From Pholis gunnellus (taxonomy: Eukaryota > Chordata > Actinopteri > Perciformes > Pholidae): a stretch of 64,000 nucleotides of DNA. The notes under the pieces are model-generated. The model saw only the letters and a program-made list of their open reading frames with translations, did no database searches and was not told the DNA's origin. The stretch is taken from the NCBI GenBank assembly GCA_910591455.2, contig OU342806.1, positions 12,627,426 to 12,691,425 of the forward strand, given 5' to 3'. Numbering within the stretch: position 1 is the stretch's first letter; each line of letters starts with the position of its first letter. The position numbers and the translations under genes are program-made. Of this stretch, positions 26,001 to 38,934 are shown piece after piece.

Positions 26001-29000
26001 CAAAAATGCAGGTTGACTCAAGGTAATATTAAGGGCACACTTTCTGCCACTTATGGTATATAGGAAAGTTTTCACTCCTGCCTACCACCTGTTAAGGCCT
26101 AAATACCTAAATAAGAGCTCCCCGTAAATATGATCTGGCCTCAGATATTTTGTGATTTTTATTCTATTTGCAAAAACCACAGCAGTATAAAAAAAATCCC
26201 ACATCTGGACAGATCACTGACTGGTTCTTACATGTACAAATCTTAAAAAATAGAGACATGTCATTAGTAGTTGTAAATTTATCATTAGCAGAAGTGAGCA
26301 CCAACCGACATTTGATTTAAGGGTGGCAATCATAATGTATCTCATGGGACACTTGTCCTTTCACTCATTCATTGTGTCTTTTATGGGGGTAGGTTTTCTT
26401 TAACACAAGTACTGTACGTTTTTTATGAATACAGTTGATAGTATTGATAATATTGCAGTTATTGTGTCATGAGATCCTCTAACTGAAACGTGAGCTGTGA
26501 TTTGTATGTGTGTATGAATATAACCCACTTTTCTTTTACCTGGCAAAGGCGTTGCTGTTTGAAATGTTTGTTGAGTTCAATGTGCAGACCACCTCTGTTT
26601 TTAGCTCTGCAAGGGCAAGATAATTCTTTAACAACTGAAATGGGTCTGTGCGTGGTCTAATGTCAAGTATATTACTGGGCTGTAGTTTATATTACACTGA
26701 CAAAACAAGCTTTTCCTTATCTGGCTTGAGCTCAACTGGGAATAGAACCACTGACTCCCATAGTACGAAAACAATTTTGTAGTATCTAAGCTACAGGACC
26801 GAGAAAAAAGAAAAATCACCCCTTCTCAAACAATAACTTCTGATGCTGTAAAAGCATTCCTTACTCACACAACAAATCTCCCATATGGCAAAAATCAATA
26901 AACAGAGCAAGACTGTATTGATCACATCTATATCGTGGATACACTCTGATGTCATGCTCCACTAGTCAAGTGTGTGAGTGTGTGTTTATGGAAGATGGGG
27001 GTTCTGCATTTGTTTCAGTGGAAAACATTGAAACGTCATTTTGAAGCCATAAGTTAAATCTGTTCCTTAAGTAAAAGGCTACTTTTACAGCCATTTTTTT
27101 CATTATTGGGTGTCTATGGATTTGTCTATTGCTTTGGATGGTCTGATGTGAACCAGTGCATTATTTGTATACACACTTTCCACTTATGACAGCAGACACA
27201 TTGATGGAAATAAAAATAAAGCACGGACAAACTGTCATGCAAATATAAAAAACTGTATATTTTCAAAGAGAGATTTTCAAATGGAGTGCTAATTATACCA
27301 ATTGACAAATAGTGCTTGTTTATTGTAAACCTGAAAGAAAGCTGTCCTTTCACAACGTGCTTATTAAAATAGTGTTACAGCTTTAAGCTGGTGACACCAG
27401 AAAGTGATGTCAGGTCAACACTGTGTACCATTTTCTTTTGAAATTCTGAATTACTAAACTAATATATAATTACTACATTCTTCATAGACATATACAGGAT
27501 CTTTCCTTAAGTCAGATTTAACCCTGAGTGAAATGATGAATTTCACTTCTAAAGCTTTACTGAATGCCTGTAAAATCTCATTACCACTCGCCAGCCTGTT
27601 CATAAGAAATACAAAAACATCATTGTCATCTGTTCCTGTGATATAAAAGACCTTAATGCGATATGAATGAAACAGCTCAGCTTAATTCTCTCGTTTGATT
27701 TCTCTATATTTCCACACTGTAATGACAAGGCACAGGGTTGCCCTCCACAGGAGGAAAACTGACATAACAGGAATAAAAGGATACATTCTTAACAAATACC
27801 TCGCCTGCAAAGCTACCAGAACACAGGGACTCTCTTGCACTCTCAACAACTTGCGGAGGACGAACGTTACCCTAACATTTTCTTTCTGACTCTCTTACTT
27901 CCCTCACCTCTCTACTTTGAATTCTCCCTCTCCTCTTTTTTCTTTTCCCCACCACCTCTCCCGCTGCAGCTCAAAGTTATTGATAGTTTAAAGTTATGGG
28001 CTAATAATAAGATGGACACTGCATGGCCAGGAGCCTATTATACCCAGGTAATGGATAGTGCAGGGGTTTTGAATGACATTGCCCAGAGATTGGATGACGA
28101 AGGGTGGAGCGATTTATGGGCCACCCAAAGAGCCCCCCGTCCCTCTTCCCTCCCACACGCACACACAGCACCCCGTGCTATTTATCTCTAGCTTGATAAG
28201 GAAGCAGATGAGGCATGCCTGTATTTATGGTGAAGACGTTCATAAAAACTACTGGCTCAGAGTAAAAAGTTAGAATCGACTCAGAGGAACAACTCAAAAA
28301 CTCTGTATGCACCTCTTTCATATTGTCCAATGCAAGCTACATGAATACAGTTTGACATGACTGACATTACTGTATTATGATTTTTCGACCATTGGGCTTT
28401 TGAAGTATCTTTGGAACTCACTAATTTCAACAATGTATGGATGTTGAAGAAACAAATATTTTACTTCTTCCTAAAAAAAACAAAGTGTCTTTTGACTTCT
28501 TCTGTTGAGAGCTTCCACACGGCTCTCAACATAAGAAGGCTGGGAGCTAACGGTGCTAACAGTGCAAAAAACATCATGCTGCTGTTATCGGGACAGCGTT
28601 ATCAGCTGGAATCGTCGTATGAGAGCGGTGCAGAGCTGCGTCCATGAGCTAGCCAGTGGGGCACACTCACATGCACTAACAGGCACTAAAATGCACACAC
28701 GGCCAGCCCGGCTACGCAATAAAAGCATTGAGAAAATCTGATTACACACAGAGGGAAAGCAACTTCATTCTCTGGGCAGGTAGACGTTACTCCACTATTT
28801 TGCAAATAGTTGTTTGTTTTATATTAATTCTGTGAATATCATAAAGAGAACCTTTAAAAATAATAGCGTATCTCTTAAGCTGCAGGAACAATCGATGCAA
28901 ATAAAGTGGCCGACAATGATCAGCAGACTGGCTAAGAAAAAAAAGCAAGCATGCTCTGTTGTCTTCATGTCTCGTCAATGCCAAAGATTTAACAACTTAA

Positions 29001-32000
29001 ACAACTTTTGTATATAAGTGGTGATGAAGTTTAATATATATACACGTATTTCCTGGATGCTGGTAAACAGAAACTGAGCATCATCGGCCATCAGTTAATG
29101 GAACACAAGGACAAATCAAAAGCCCTGGTTGCTGAGGTCAGTGCAGCAGAGATGCATTTATGCCATGTCTACAGTATATTTGCTCAAAACGGCCGGCTCA
29201 GGTCTCTATTGAGAAAAATAACAACAAAAGCAGAGACACTTCAGACAGTGCTGTGAGGATGGAGGGCAAAGAGGAGTGGGAAGGGCATGAGGGAGTGCAA
29301 TGAAAAAGGCTTGTCAACATTATCTGTTTTATTGATTTAACAGTAAAGGCTTGCCGCTTAAGCTTTATGTTGCTTTGGCTGGCCCCATTGAAAATACAAC
29401 AGCTGCAAATAAAAAACGATTTCCTAAAAAACTTGAGCATTTTTATTTTTATTTTTATCTCCTGCCTACCAGCTCGGGTTTTGCATGCATTATTGTTAAG
29501 GTTTCACACATTTCATCATCTTTATGAGTAGCCATGAAGTTGGGACAATGTTCAACGCTGCTCTCTCTCTCTCAAAGGAATCAATAGCATTAAAGAGGGC
29601 AAGACTGTCCTCTATATGACAACGGTGGTCTATTTTAATGCGGAGTCTAATTAACATATTGGATCATTAAGGAAAAGGGAGAAAAAAACATTCCAACAAC
29701 ACTATGAGATTACAGCTTACAGATCTGTTAAACCCAGCAGTGCTTTCAGCTAGGCAGCATGCTAACATAATGCTAGCATGTTGATGTTTAGTTGCTATAA
29801 TGTTAATGTTAATAAATCATATTAATTGAATGTGTTAGCATGCTAGTATTTGCTATTAGCTCTCACCAAAAAGTAGGGATGTAACCAGATGATGGCACTA
29901 GATGGAAGGTTACAGCATCAATATTTTTACAATTCATCCTCTGGGAACCATGAACGTCTGTGTTAAATGTCAGTGCAATATATCTGATAGTTGTGAAGAC
30001 ATTCATTTAAAAGAAATGTAAACGTCATTGTGGCACTGAGGGAAAAGTCACGGGATCACCAAATTCAGTAGGATCCTGAGAGGGCATTAATCTCTGTACC
30101 AGATTTTACAGCAATGTCAATACTCCTTCCTGCACAGGTTTTCTCATGGGTGAATTATGAGACAATTGGCCCCTGGACATGCAAAAGGCCCCACTACCTT
30201 TCCCACATAGAAGCAAAACACACAGACTTTTATGGTTGTTCAACCTCTTTTTGTAGTTGTTTTGCATCTTTTTGTCTCTTTAGTAATGAAGTCTCTTGCT
30301 GGTTGGTACATGTCTGTGACATTTTGTAGGTGAAGGCCAGCGGGGGTCCTGGAACTTTGCGCCCCTGGGCCTGTGCCCTGCAGGCCCGATAAGTAACCAA
30401 TGGATTTTCTGATCAATGCAAAAGATTAAAAAGCAAACATGGACAGCGCAGACTTCTGAGCACTTTTCAGTGTAAAAGCTGTTTCACAATATGGTCTGGA
30501 AAAGCAAAGAAAAGTATATTCAAATCTATTTTGACTATACTTTCTTGTTCTTATTTGGCATGGTGTCTGGTAGATTATTTCATGGGAAAAATCCTGAATG
30601 CATGTGCATTTGTATTTCACATTACCATTTAGTTTGAAAAGGGATTTCTATAGTTGTAACTAGAAGCCGTTATGTCACTATCAATGCTGAACAGGCAAAG
30701 AAAAGACAAAAATGTATTAGCCAAATCAAATCAAAAGGGGAATGTCGCAGTCCTGCACACACCATTTGAATTAGTGAACGGAAACACAGCCAGAGCACAG
30801 CAATGAGCACTTAAGCTCAAAATGTATAGAAATTCCCCCAGAACAGACAGGATCTTGAGGATCGCCACTACGAGCGTCACTACACCCCATGCAGACTAGA
30901 GAGCAGCGAGGTCAACAGAGTGTGTCACTGGAGCAGCTTGGTGCCTGGCAGGGCTTCTTTTGTGTCCTGACCTGTTGAGGCCTAAAGACACATTATGTAG
31001 CTCTATTATGCCAGAGCAGCTGGTCAGGCCTCCTACAGCTACCCGAAAACCCAGTCAACACACTCACAAAACACATTAGGCTTATTTTACTGTCTTTTTT
31101 TTTCGTTGTTGAGGAATTTATCTGCATTTTCTTGACCTGCGCATCGTGCATGTCCAAAGGATGGAATAAGCAATATGCAATGGTATGCAAAAGAGGAAGC
31201 GCGAGGCAAGATGTTCGTATTTTCTTAAAACTGGGTCGTTAATGTTGTCCTGAGAAGAGATATTTGAGGACCAGGTCTTAAAACAAAGCCACAGTTGCAT
31301 CCATCAACATCTCTCTAACATGTTTGAAAAAAAGCGGTGCTTGTTGAAGATAATAACTTACAATTAAACCAACAGAGTCAAACAGGCTGTCAGAAAGACA
31401 GATTAACAGACAGGTAACAGACCAAGAGAGGTAAGAAAATAGGCAAACGGAAGAAACCGCTGACAGACAGGTGGCAGACAAAATGCATGAAACAGAATAG
31501 AAATCCATATGACGTGTTAACATGTGAAGTCGTATAATAAGCGCCCAGAAAATCTTTCAGTATTAATTACTGTCGACATGGAAGAAATATAATTAGATAT
31601 GAGGGGGGAAACAGAAACTATTTATGGCAACCAAGGGGCCTTGCTTAATGATCGGGCTGCAGCTAAAACCTCTATTGATTTTCTCGTTAAATATACAGCT
31701 CAATTAAAGATACAGCTGATTAAAAGACGAGTACAAATTGCAGTGGCGGATCTGGACTGCCTGCCGCAGTCAGAGAATTACATGATTTCATCCTCACCTC
31801 CTCCTCCATCACTGCAGTGCAGGGGGGAAATAGGCTACAGAGGTATTATTCTTTTTCCATGTGAAAACCAATATTTCACAAAGTTGTGACCATTTTCAAA
31901 TGGAGATACGATGCCCACAGGTATATTACTCGTGGCAGAATTTGTTAGAATTTTAATATGTACTATCTATCTATAGAGGGCCTACAAATATTAATTTCTC

Positions 32001-33645
32001 AAAACTTTTGAAAAAACAAAACCCGTTGAATTTGAGCACTAAGAGCAGAAAATCAACGCTGATGAGCCACAAACAACGACAATAATGCTGACCTCTGAAT
32101 ACATAAAGTAAAAATAATTAAACAAACAATACAAATCAACTTTCCTTGTTAAAACGAAGCACCTGCTTAACACAAGCCAGACCAAGGCTCTTTTTCCCCC
32201 CCCTCTCTACTTCAGCCTTGTCACTGACAAATAAAAACCTTGACAGTCTGTGTGCCCTCACCACGAGAGAAGGGAAGAATTACAATGTATAATGGAAAAC
32301 CTTTCTGTTCCTCATTGAAGAAAAATAAAGCAGTTTACTGTTTATAAACTGTTGAGAGTTTATTTGAAGTTGCCCACAAGTTTTAGCTGTGGCATTATTT
32401 AGTCTTATATTTGTTCTACAACAGACGAACGGCTGATGAATTTAAGTTGTATTTTTGTCACCAATAGTGCTCCATCTGAGAGTGAGTGATGCATGCTTGG
32501 ATTCAGGTAATTCAAAAGCCCAGTCAGTCATTTTTGACGTCAGAAGATTATTCATATTTGTAAAATATGTAATCCTGCTATCCTAGTTTCCTTATTGTTA
32601 GTACATGTATTGAAATAAATCAATAATAATGTTCCAGTCATGCATTTGAGGAATTCTAGTGTTGAGGCAACCCTTATGTTTACATTTGGATCACAGGTTA
32701 GCGACCGACAATTGGCTGCCCGCGGGCCACATACGGCCTGCCAAAGCTTTCCATCCGGCTCGCAGAGAAATAATGAAATCACCGCGACCGCTGCAGGTGC
32801 AGCCTTTGAGCTCTCAGGAGAGTCCGTTTGTGCCTACAACTTGCACGTGTAGAACAGAAATTCTTGAGGGCGAGTTTAACCAGGAGAGTGTTCGCAGCAC
32901 ACCAGTTGTTGCCAGCTGCAGCGTGCCAGTTGGCTTAGCCCGGTCAGCCAAGCTCAACTGACAACGACTTGTGTCAAACTGTATTCCGACACTGTTCAAC
33001 TGAAGTCAGGTCTATCTGTGGATACACTTCAAACAATTTAATTTAAGACGGCATCACCCGAATGTGTCGATTAGCAGAACAAAACTAAAAAAGACAACAC
33101 AGCGTTCAGGCAGCCTCCCACTGCAGATTCACATCGTGCCAAAGCAATAACTAATGCTATAAGAGAGTTTATTGCCGCATGTATGCTACTACACTCGATC
33201 ATAGACAATACCGAATGGAAACTTATGGTCAAAGTGCTTGAGCCCTGCTACAATGTGCATTCATGCGTGCATTGTATTCAGTCTGTTGTGCCTGCCCGGT
33301 GAAAATTACTACAAGCTGCAGATCAGGAATTATAGGACTGCATTCTGCTATTATGTTTCTACAGAATTTAACCATCGCTCCTCAGTGAATTGACTCCTTG
33401 GCGGAGGTTTGAGAACATTTTCTAGTTATCATCATGGATATCCCGTGTCTTTTAGGAATCTGTTCACATTGATAGAAGCAAAAACCAAAATGTCAATACT
33501 TTATATGACAAGCTTAAATAATTTCGCCTTCACCTGACCAGTAAGGTTTATTGTCTTTAAAGAGGTTTTAAAACTTTTTTTGTAAAACCTCACGGGCACA
33601 GAAATTCCTAAATAATGGAAAATGTAATTTTTCATTCAATGATGG

Positions 33646-33681
<36 letters not shown>

Positions 33682-36600
33682 CTGCAGGGAGTTGAGGAGG
33701 ATGAAGATGTAGGCCATAACAATGGAGAAAGGCACCAAGACACCACACAGCCAAGTCAATCCGAGGATGGGCAGCAACACCAGCACTGCTTTCACTGCTG
33801 CCCTGTGCTCACACGCACAGACGCACCAACACACACAATCACAGCACCAGAATGTTAGTGTACACAAATACATATGGCTATCACACAAACATAAAATTAT
33901 TATCAACCACACACACCACACAGACTCTGAATTGGTTGACTGAGCTGAACTTTCACCACACCAGATTAAATTAATTTAAATATTCCCTAAAAATTGTACT
34001 TCCTCCCTGATCGTCCTGAGCTCAATTCTGTGTTTCTCAACTTTTCAGTTTTTTTGGACAAAACTGAGCGGCTTTGGCAGGCTGGTTGTTCCATATACAA
34101 CACTGTGCGGCTGGAAAAGCTCATGGGGTGACAACTTCCCACCTTAAATCCACCTTAATTCTGTTTAGAGTTGAATTATCTTCCCGCTCAGGTGACCGCC
34201 AAACCGCACCAGCTGTGTGTGTGTTCGTGTGTGTGTGTGACATGGCGGGCGGCAAGCCCTAGTTTATTCTGCGGAGGAATGTGTTTGAGTTTCCGAGAGG
34301 GCTGCCACCCAGGGGTGCCAATGGTTCAAGGCCTGCTTTGAGAAGCTTCATAAAGCACCTACTGTGAGCCCCGGTGGGCTGAGGTAGTGAACGAATATAT
34401 ACACTTTAACACGATTTTCACCGATAGGATCATATACAAGCCTGCTGGGGGAAATGTACTGGATCACTTACAGCAGAGTTTCACCCCGATGAGTTAACAC
34501 CAGTGCCAAAAAAGAAACACATTAGCAAAGACAGCAGTCGTAGGGCTCAACAAGATATTGTTTTTGCAATAACATTGCAATGCAATAGTCACAAAGAACA
34601 CAATGTAACAAGGTATGTTTAGCCACGTTAAACACTAAACTAGTAAAGTCAACTTTTCATGAGTAATCCTACAGCCAATCCGATAAATAACAATAAGTCT
34701 GTTGAATTGCATTTTACAAACTGGTCTGCCTGTACTTCAAATGACCAATCACAATCCTTCTCAATAATTCAACGGACAGAAACAGAACAAATGAAACAAG
34801 CGTATTGTGTGGATTTATATGGAGCACACAGAGCTACAGAAGTCACATGTTACAGAAACCGAGTTTTAAAATTAATTTCATTGTATATAGCAAAACCAAA
34901 AATACTGCAGTTTAATAGTTATTTATTCATCATTCAACCCTAGGCAAGAACAAGAGTTAGATTATTAAATAATAAATAAAAAAATACAAATGTATATATT
35001 GCATCCCAACATGAGGGTTTGATCAATACGGTTTTCTTAAAAGACAGTGCTGATGATTATTTTGGACTGAAGCTGCTGAGAGATGATATTTAACTTATAT
35101 TATAGGTCTCTAACCCATTCTCAGAGGTTCACCCAAAAATTCAAAATCTTCATTATAATATTAATAACGCCCCTACAACTGCTACGGTCCTAATCCCTCT
35201 GGAAGTCTCTCCCCCAGCACCTCAGACATTCTCCGTCACCAGCCTCTTTCAAAACTGCACTCAAACCTCGCCTCTTTAAATCTGCTTTTACCTTTGATGC
35301 TAGTTATGCAATGCTTTTTTATAATGTCATTTATCTGCTTTGTTTATATTGTTATTGCTTTTACTGTTTCTGTTTTTACCATGTAAAGTGCCTTTGAGTA
35401 CTTTTTAAAGCGCTACATAAATAACATGTATTATTATTATTATTATTAACAATATTATTAATTATGAATCAACTCTATTGATGCAAGGTTTCAGAAATAA
35501 TAATAATAAAAAAGAAAGGTAAAATACTGGCCCAACATATCAGAGAACTCATATCTGAATTATTTCTGTATCTTATCAACACTGAATAATAACAAAACAC
35601 TAAGTTCTGATATTTTGATAAATGAGGTTTTCTGTTCTAAAATGACAAATCCAATATAAAATCTTCCAGCTGCTTTTTTTTTTACGCCCCCTGACTACAG
35701 CTTGTCTGCTCCAAGGCCTGTGGGCCGGGTGAATAACCTTAAAAAATTAGAAAAAGAGGACAAATAGTGCCACCTTGTGGTTTGTACCTGATTTGCTCAT
35801 AGGCTTGATCCACAGGACTGGTGCCCATGGCCAACATGATGGACCTTCTCTTGGCAGTGGAGAGGGTGATGATCACCACCCTAGTCAGTACCATGACGTT
35901 CACCTGGGGAAAAAGGAAGGATAAAGAAATGAGGGAGGCAAAATGACAGAGAGATAAGCAGATGAGAGGCATACTAAAATAAGAGAGCGAAGAAAATACT
36001 GATCAAAACATATCTACGGGTCTGAGATTGTGGTAGAGGAAAGAGTAAAGAAATAAAGACACAAGTTACAAACTATCGCTGTTTAAAAGAAATGTTGTGC
36101 AACATAGATTGAAACATCACCGTTTCCTGTTTGATTGGTAACTTTAGCTTCCAGTCAAACCTAATGTGGAGCACTACAGGAAAGTCCAAATGGCTGAATG
36201 CGCTTTGTATTTTCTAGTTTTAACTACTTCAGCCTGAACAGACTACACGGTATTAGGGCAGGGAGATACAGCCAAAATATTCTATCACGATACAGGTCAT
36301 TTCATATCTCGACAATAAAATATATTAAGATATAGCATGTGTTCTGGTAATTCATAATTAATTAATTTCTATATCAAATAACCACATGGCATAGTATACT
36401 TGTGTGGTATAAGAGTAGTTTCTCATATAATTAAGAACTTTAGTGCAAAGTAATCAGATATCTGGAGACATTTTAGTTAATATAAAATGTGTTATTATCA
36501 ATTTAGACAATATAATTGTGTATCGCAATATCTCGGTTTATGATTTAATCACGATATGATTCCGTTGAAAGACGATAAGTTATCATACTGAATTGTCGCC

Positions 36601-38897
36601 CTACATGGTATGATTAGGATTACATTTTCTGACCATGATGATGAAGATGACGGGCCCAGCAAAGCCCCAGATGACGCCATTCTGGACACTGAGCCAACAG
36701 TAGCTGTCGGCCGAGTATTTGCCTGAGGCTGACGCCAACGTGATGGTGACTATCAGCACTGGCAGACCTGGAGGGAGGGAGGGGCATAAAAGAAAAACAG
36801 AGAGAGAGAGAGGGGAGAATAAGGAGCGTATAAGAGAAAATGAAAGTACCAAGACATATATTATCAGGAAGAGGAAGGGATATAAGCATTATGTAGAAGG
36901 GAGGAGAACATGGAGACACATCAAAAGACCATTGTAACACAAATGGTCATAAATCCCCAGTCAAAAATGTGTTATCTTGTACTTCCCACTAATATGGTGT
37001 ATAAAATAAATTCACATTGTCAGATTTATGTCAATACATAACACGACTGATCAATCAATCTGACTCTGTGTGGTTTTATGTTCATGATTTTATCAAATCC
37101 TATCCCTAGAGATCACAATATCCTTAACAATCACTGCACATGTGAAAAGTGATTTGGCTATGTATTGATAGCTGTAGTACCCCAGCCGATGAGATAGTAA
37201 TACTTCATGTGACGATCTTCGCTTAGGTTGACAGCCACCACCTTGCTCCAGAGCAGCAGGCCCTCCACCAGCATCCAGCTAAATGCTGCCATGAAGAAGA
37301 GATGGAGCAGTGCCGCCACAAGTGTACAAGCCACCTACAAACACACCAGCACAGGCATGCAGACAGACACACGGTGCATTTCAAATCGAAGTCTGCATGG
37401 ACACGGGGACGGTTGTGGAAACCAAAAGGAAGTTTAGCTGAACCGACTATACATTCTATAGAAATATGCATCTAGAATCTACTCGTGTATATAGGGACAT
37501 TTTTCATAAACCAATATATGAAAAGTTTTAACTCAATTAGGTGGGTTCTGTCCGGAAAAAAACACACAAACAATTCTTTGCAAAACACTAACTCCCTCCA
37601 GACTAAGTCATTGTAAATAGCTTTGAATTGGCTTGAAACTATGTGTTGAAAACCTTGTTAAAATCTGAAAAATGACCTTCCTGATGATCAGTCAGCCTAC
37701 GTACATACGAGACCACTTGATGAATTTCCAACAAGCGGCCACCAGCCTTCAGTGTTAAGCCCACCCTGACATGACCCAGGGTCAAAGGACCAGGGGTCAA
37801 GCCAACTACAGGCCATCGGGTGACTACAGAGGGACTGCACCATGTGTTCTAGCTGATGGAGACGACAATAGGATCCTGGATTTCAAGTCTCAGTAAGGTC
37901 GCTATTAAAACACAGTTCTATAGGTTTCATTTAAATGTATCGGAAGGTCGACCATAGCTTAACAGCCATCTTAAACATCAGCTTGTACTGTAAATGCCAT
38001 GAGTAGTGAAGTGGGTATTGATTGGATTATTTTTTTAAATCCTATGTATTGGTACATAAAATCAGATGCCTGTACCTTGTTGTGAATGGCTGAGCCGCTG
38101 CAGAGCAGGATCACCTGGGCACAGATCAGAGCAATGAAGAGGTTCTTATGGATGGACGTTCTGTCAGATCTGGGGATACTATGGACAGAAACAATGGAAA
38201 ACTTCAAGTTTTTTGACAGACCTTGTCTTGAAATTAGATATGGTTAGAAGTGACAGTATATATTACAACACAGTGATAACTAAAATGTTAACAAATAAAT
38301 GGTACATTTAGTAGTCAAGTTATTTAAATTCTGTATGTATGTGACTACAAATTGTAATATCCAAAGTTATAAAATGACCTAAAACTGATTAGTGCCTTTA
38401 ATCAGTTTATGATTTCTACTTGTTCTGACCTTTCCACCTTGTTGACTGTGCTGCTGCATCATTCCAGATCATGGTTTTAATTTATTCCTGACTTTCTATT
38501 GTTAGTTCCAATGTGAGATTTGTCTCAGAGACTTTTACATATTACGCTGAATCTTGAAATGGGCACCTACTGTTTCAATTAGTTTTCCAGTACCTTTTAT
38601 TGTTGATAATACATATTATGCCGGAGGGCAGTGTATATATGGCTCATGGCTCACGTCCCACAACCACAACACGTATTGTCTTTCGATGGAATCAATAGGT
38701 CCATTCCATTTAAGGTAACATAAGTGAAATGGACAGCTGGATCTGGTCTAGAGAGGTAAATGAACTGAAGAGCCTTTCATTACCTCCTGATTGGTTCAGC
38801 CTATTTAGACTAATTTCATATCTGAATAACTGCTTGTGACCACCATCATTTCATGGTGCAATTACGCATCCATCTATGGACATGTGCACCTCTACTT

Positions 38898-38934
<37 letters not shown>

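Larger units (their letters stand above)
7025..33681 (-). other. 26.7-kb adgrd2 intron; no gene found
   Basis: Splits TM7 of the receptor: NSLQ is encoded at 33682 and GLFIF at 7024. I read both strands and found no further coding exons. Contents entered separately: a hAT-type element 8726-9319, poly-G runs, a foldback element 17193-17644, repeat remnants at 15412-15500, 26700-26795, 28530-28680, 29745-30125 and 30128-30400, a broken hAT transposase 32694-33275, and several conserved-looking islands. The remainder is AT-rich unique-looking sequence. Confidence 0.75.
33803..35787 (-). other. adgrd2 intron between ICL3 and TM6 exons
   Basis: A 2.0-kb intron with no gene. It contains a possible decayed hAT-type element (34543-34943) and an L2-like LINE 3' tail (35170-35450). 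Confidence 0.6.

Noticed and set aside
31599..31889. 96-codon plus-strand frame
   Set aside because: No recognisable domain, no splice or promoter context; the stretch looks like regulatory DNA instead.
7025..33681. Possible miR-181 genes or other known microRNAs in the large intron
   Set aside because: miR-181 genes sit near NR5A/NR6A loci in human, so I looked for the mature seeds of miR-181a/b and some other families on both strands and found none.
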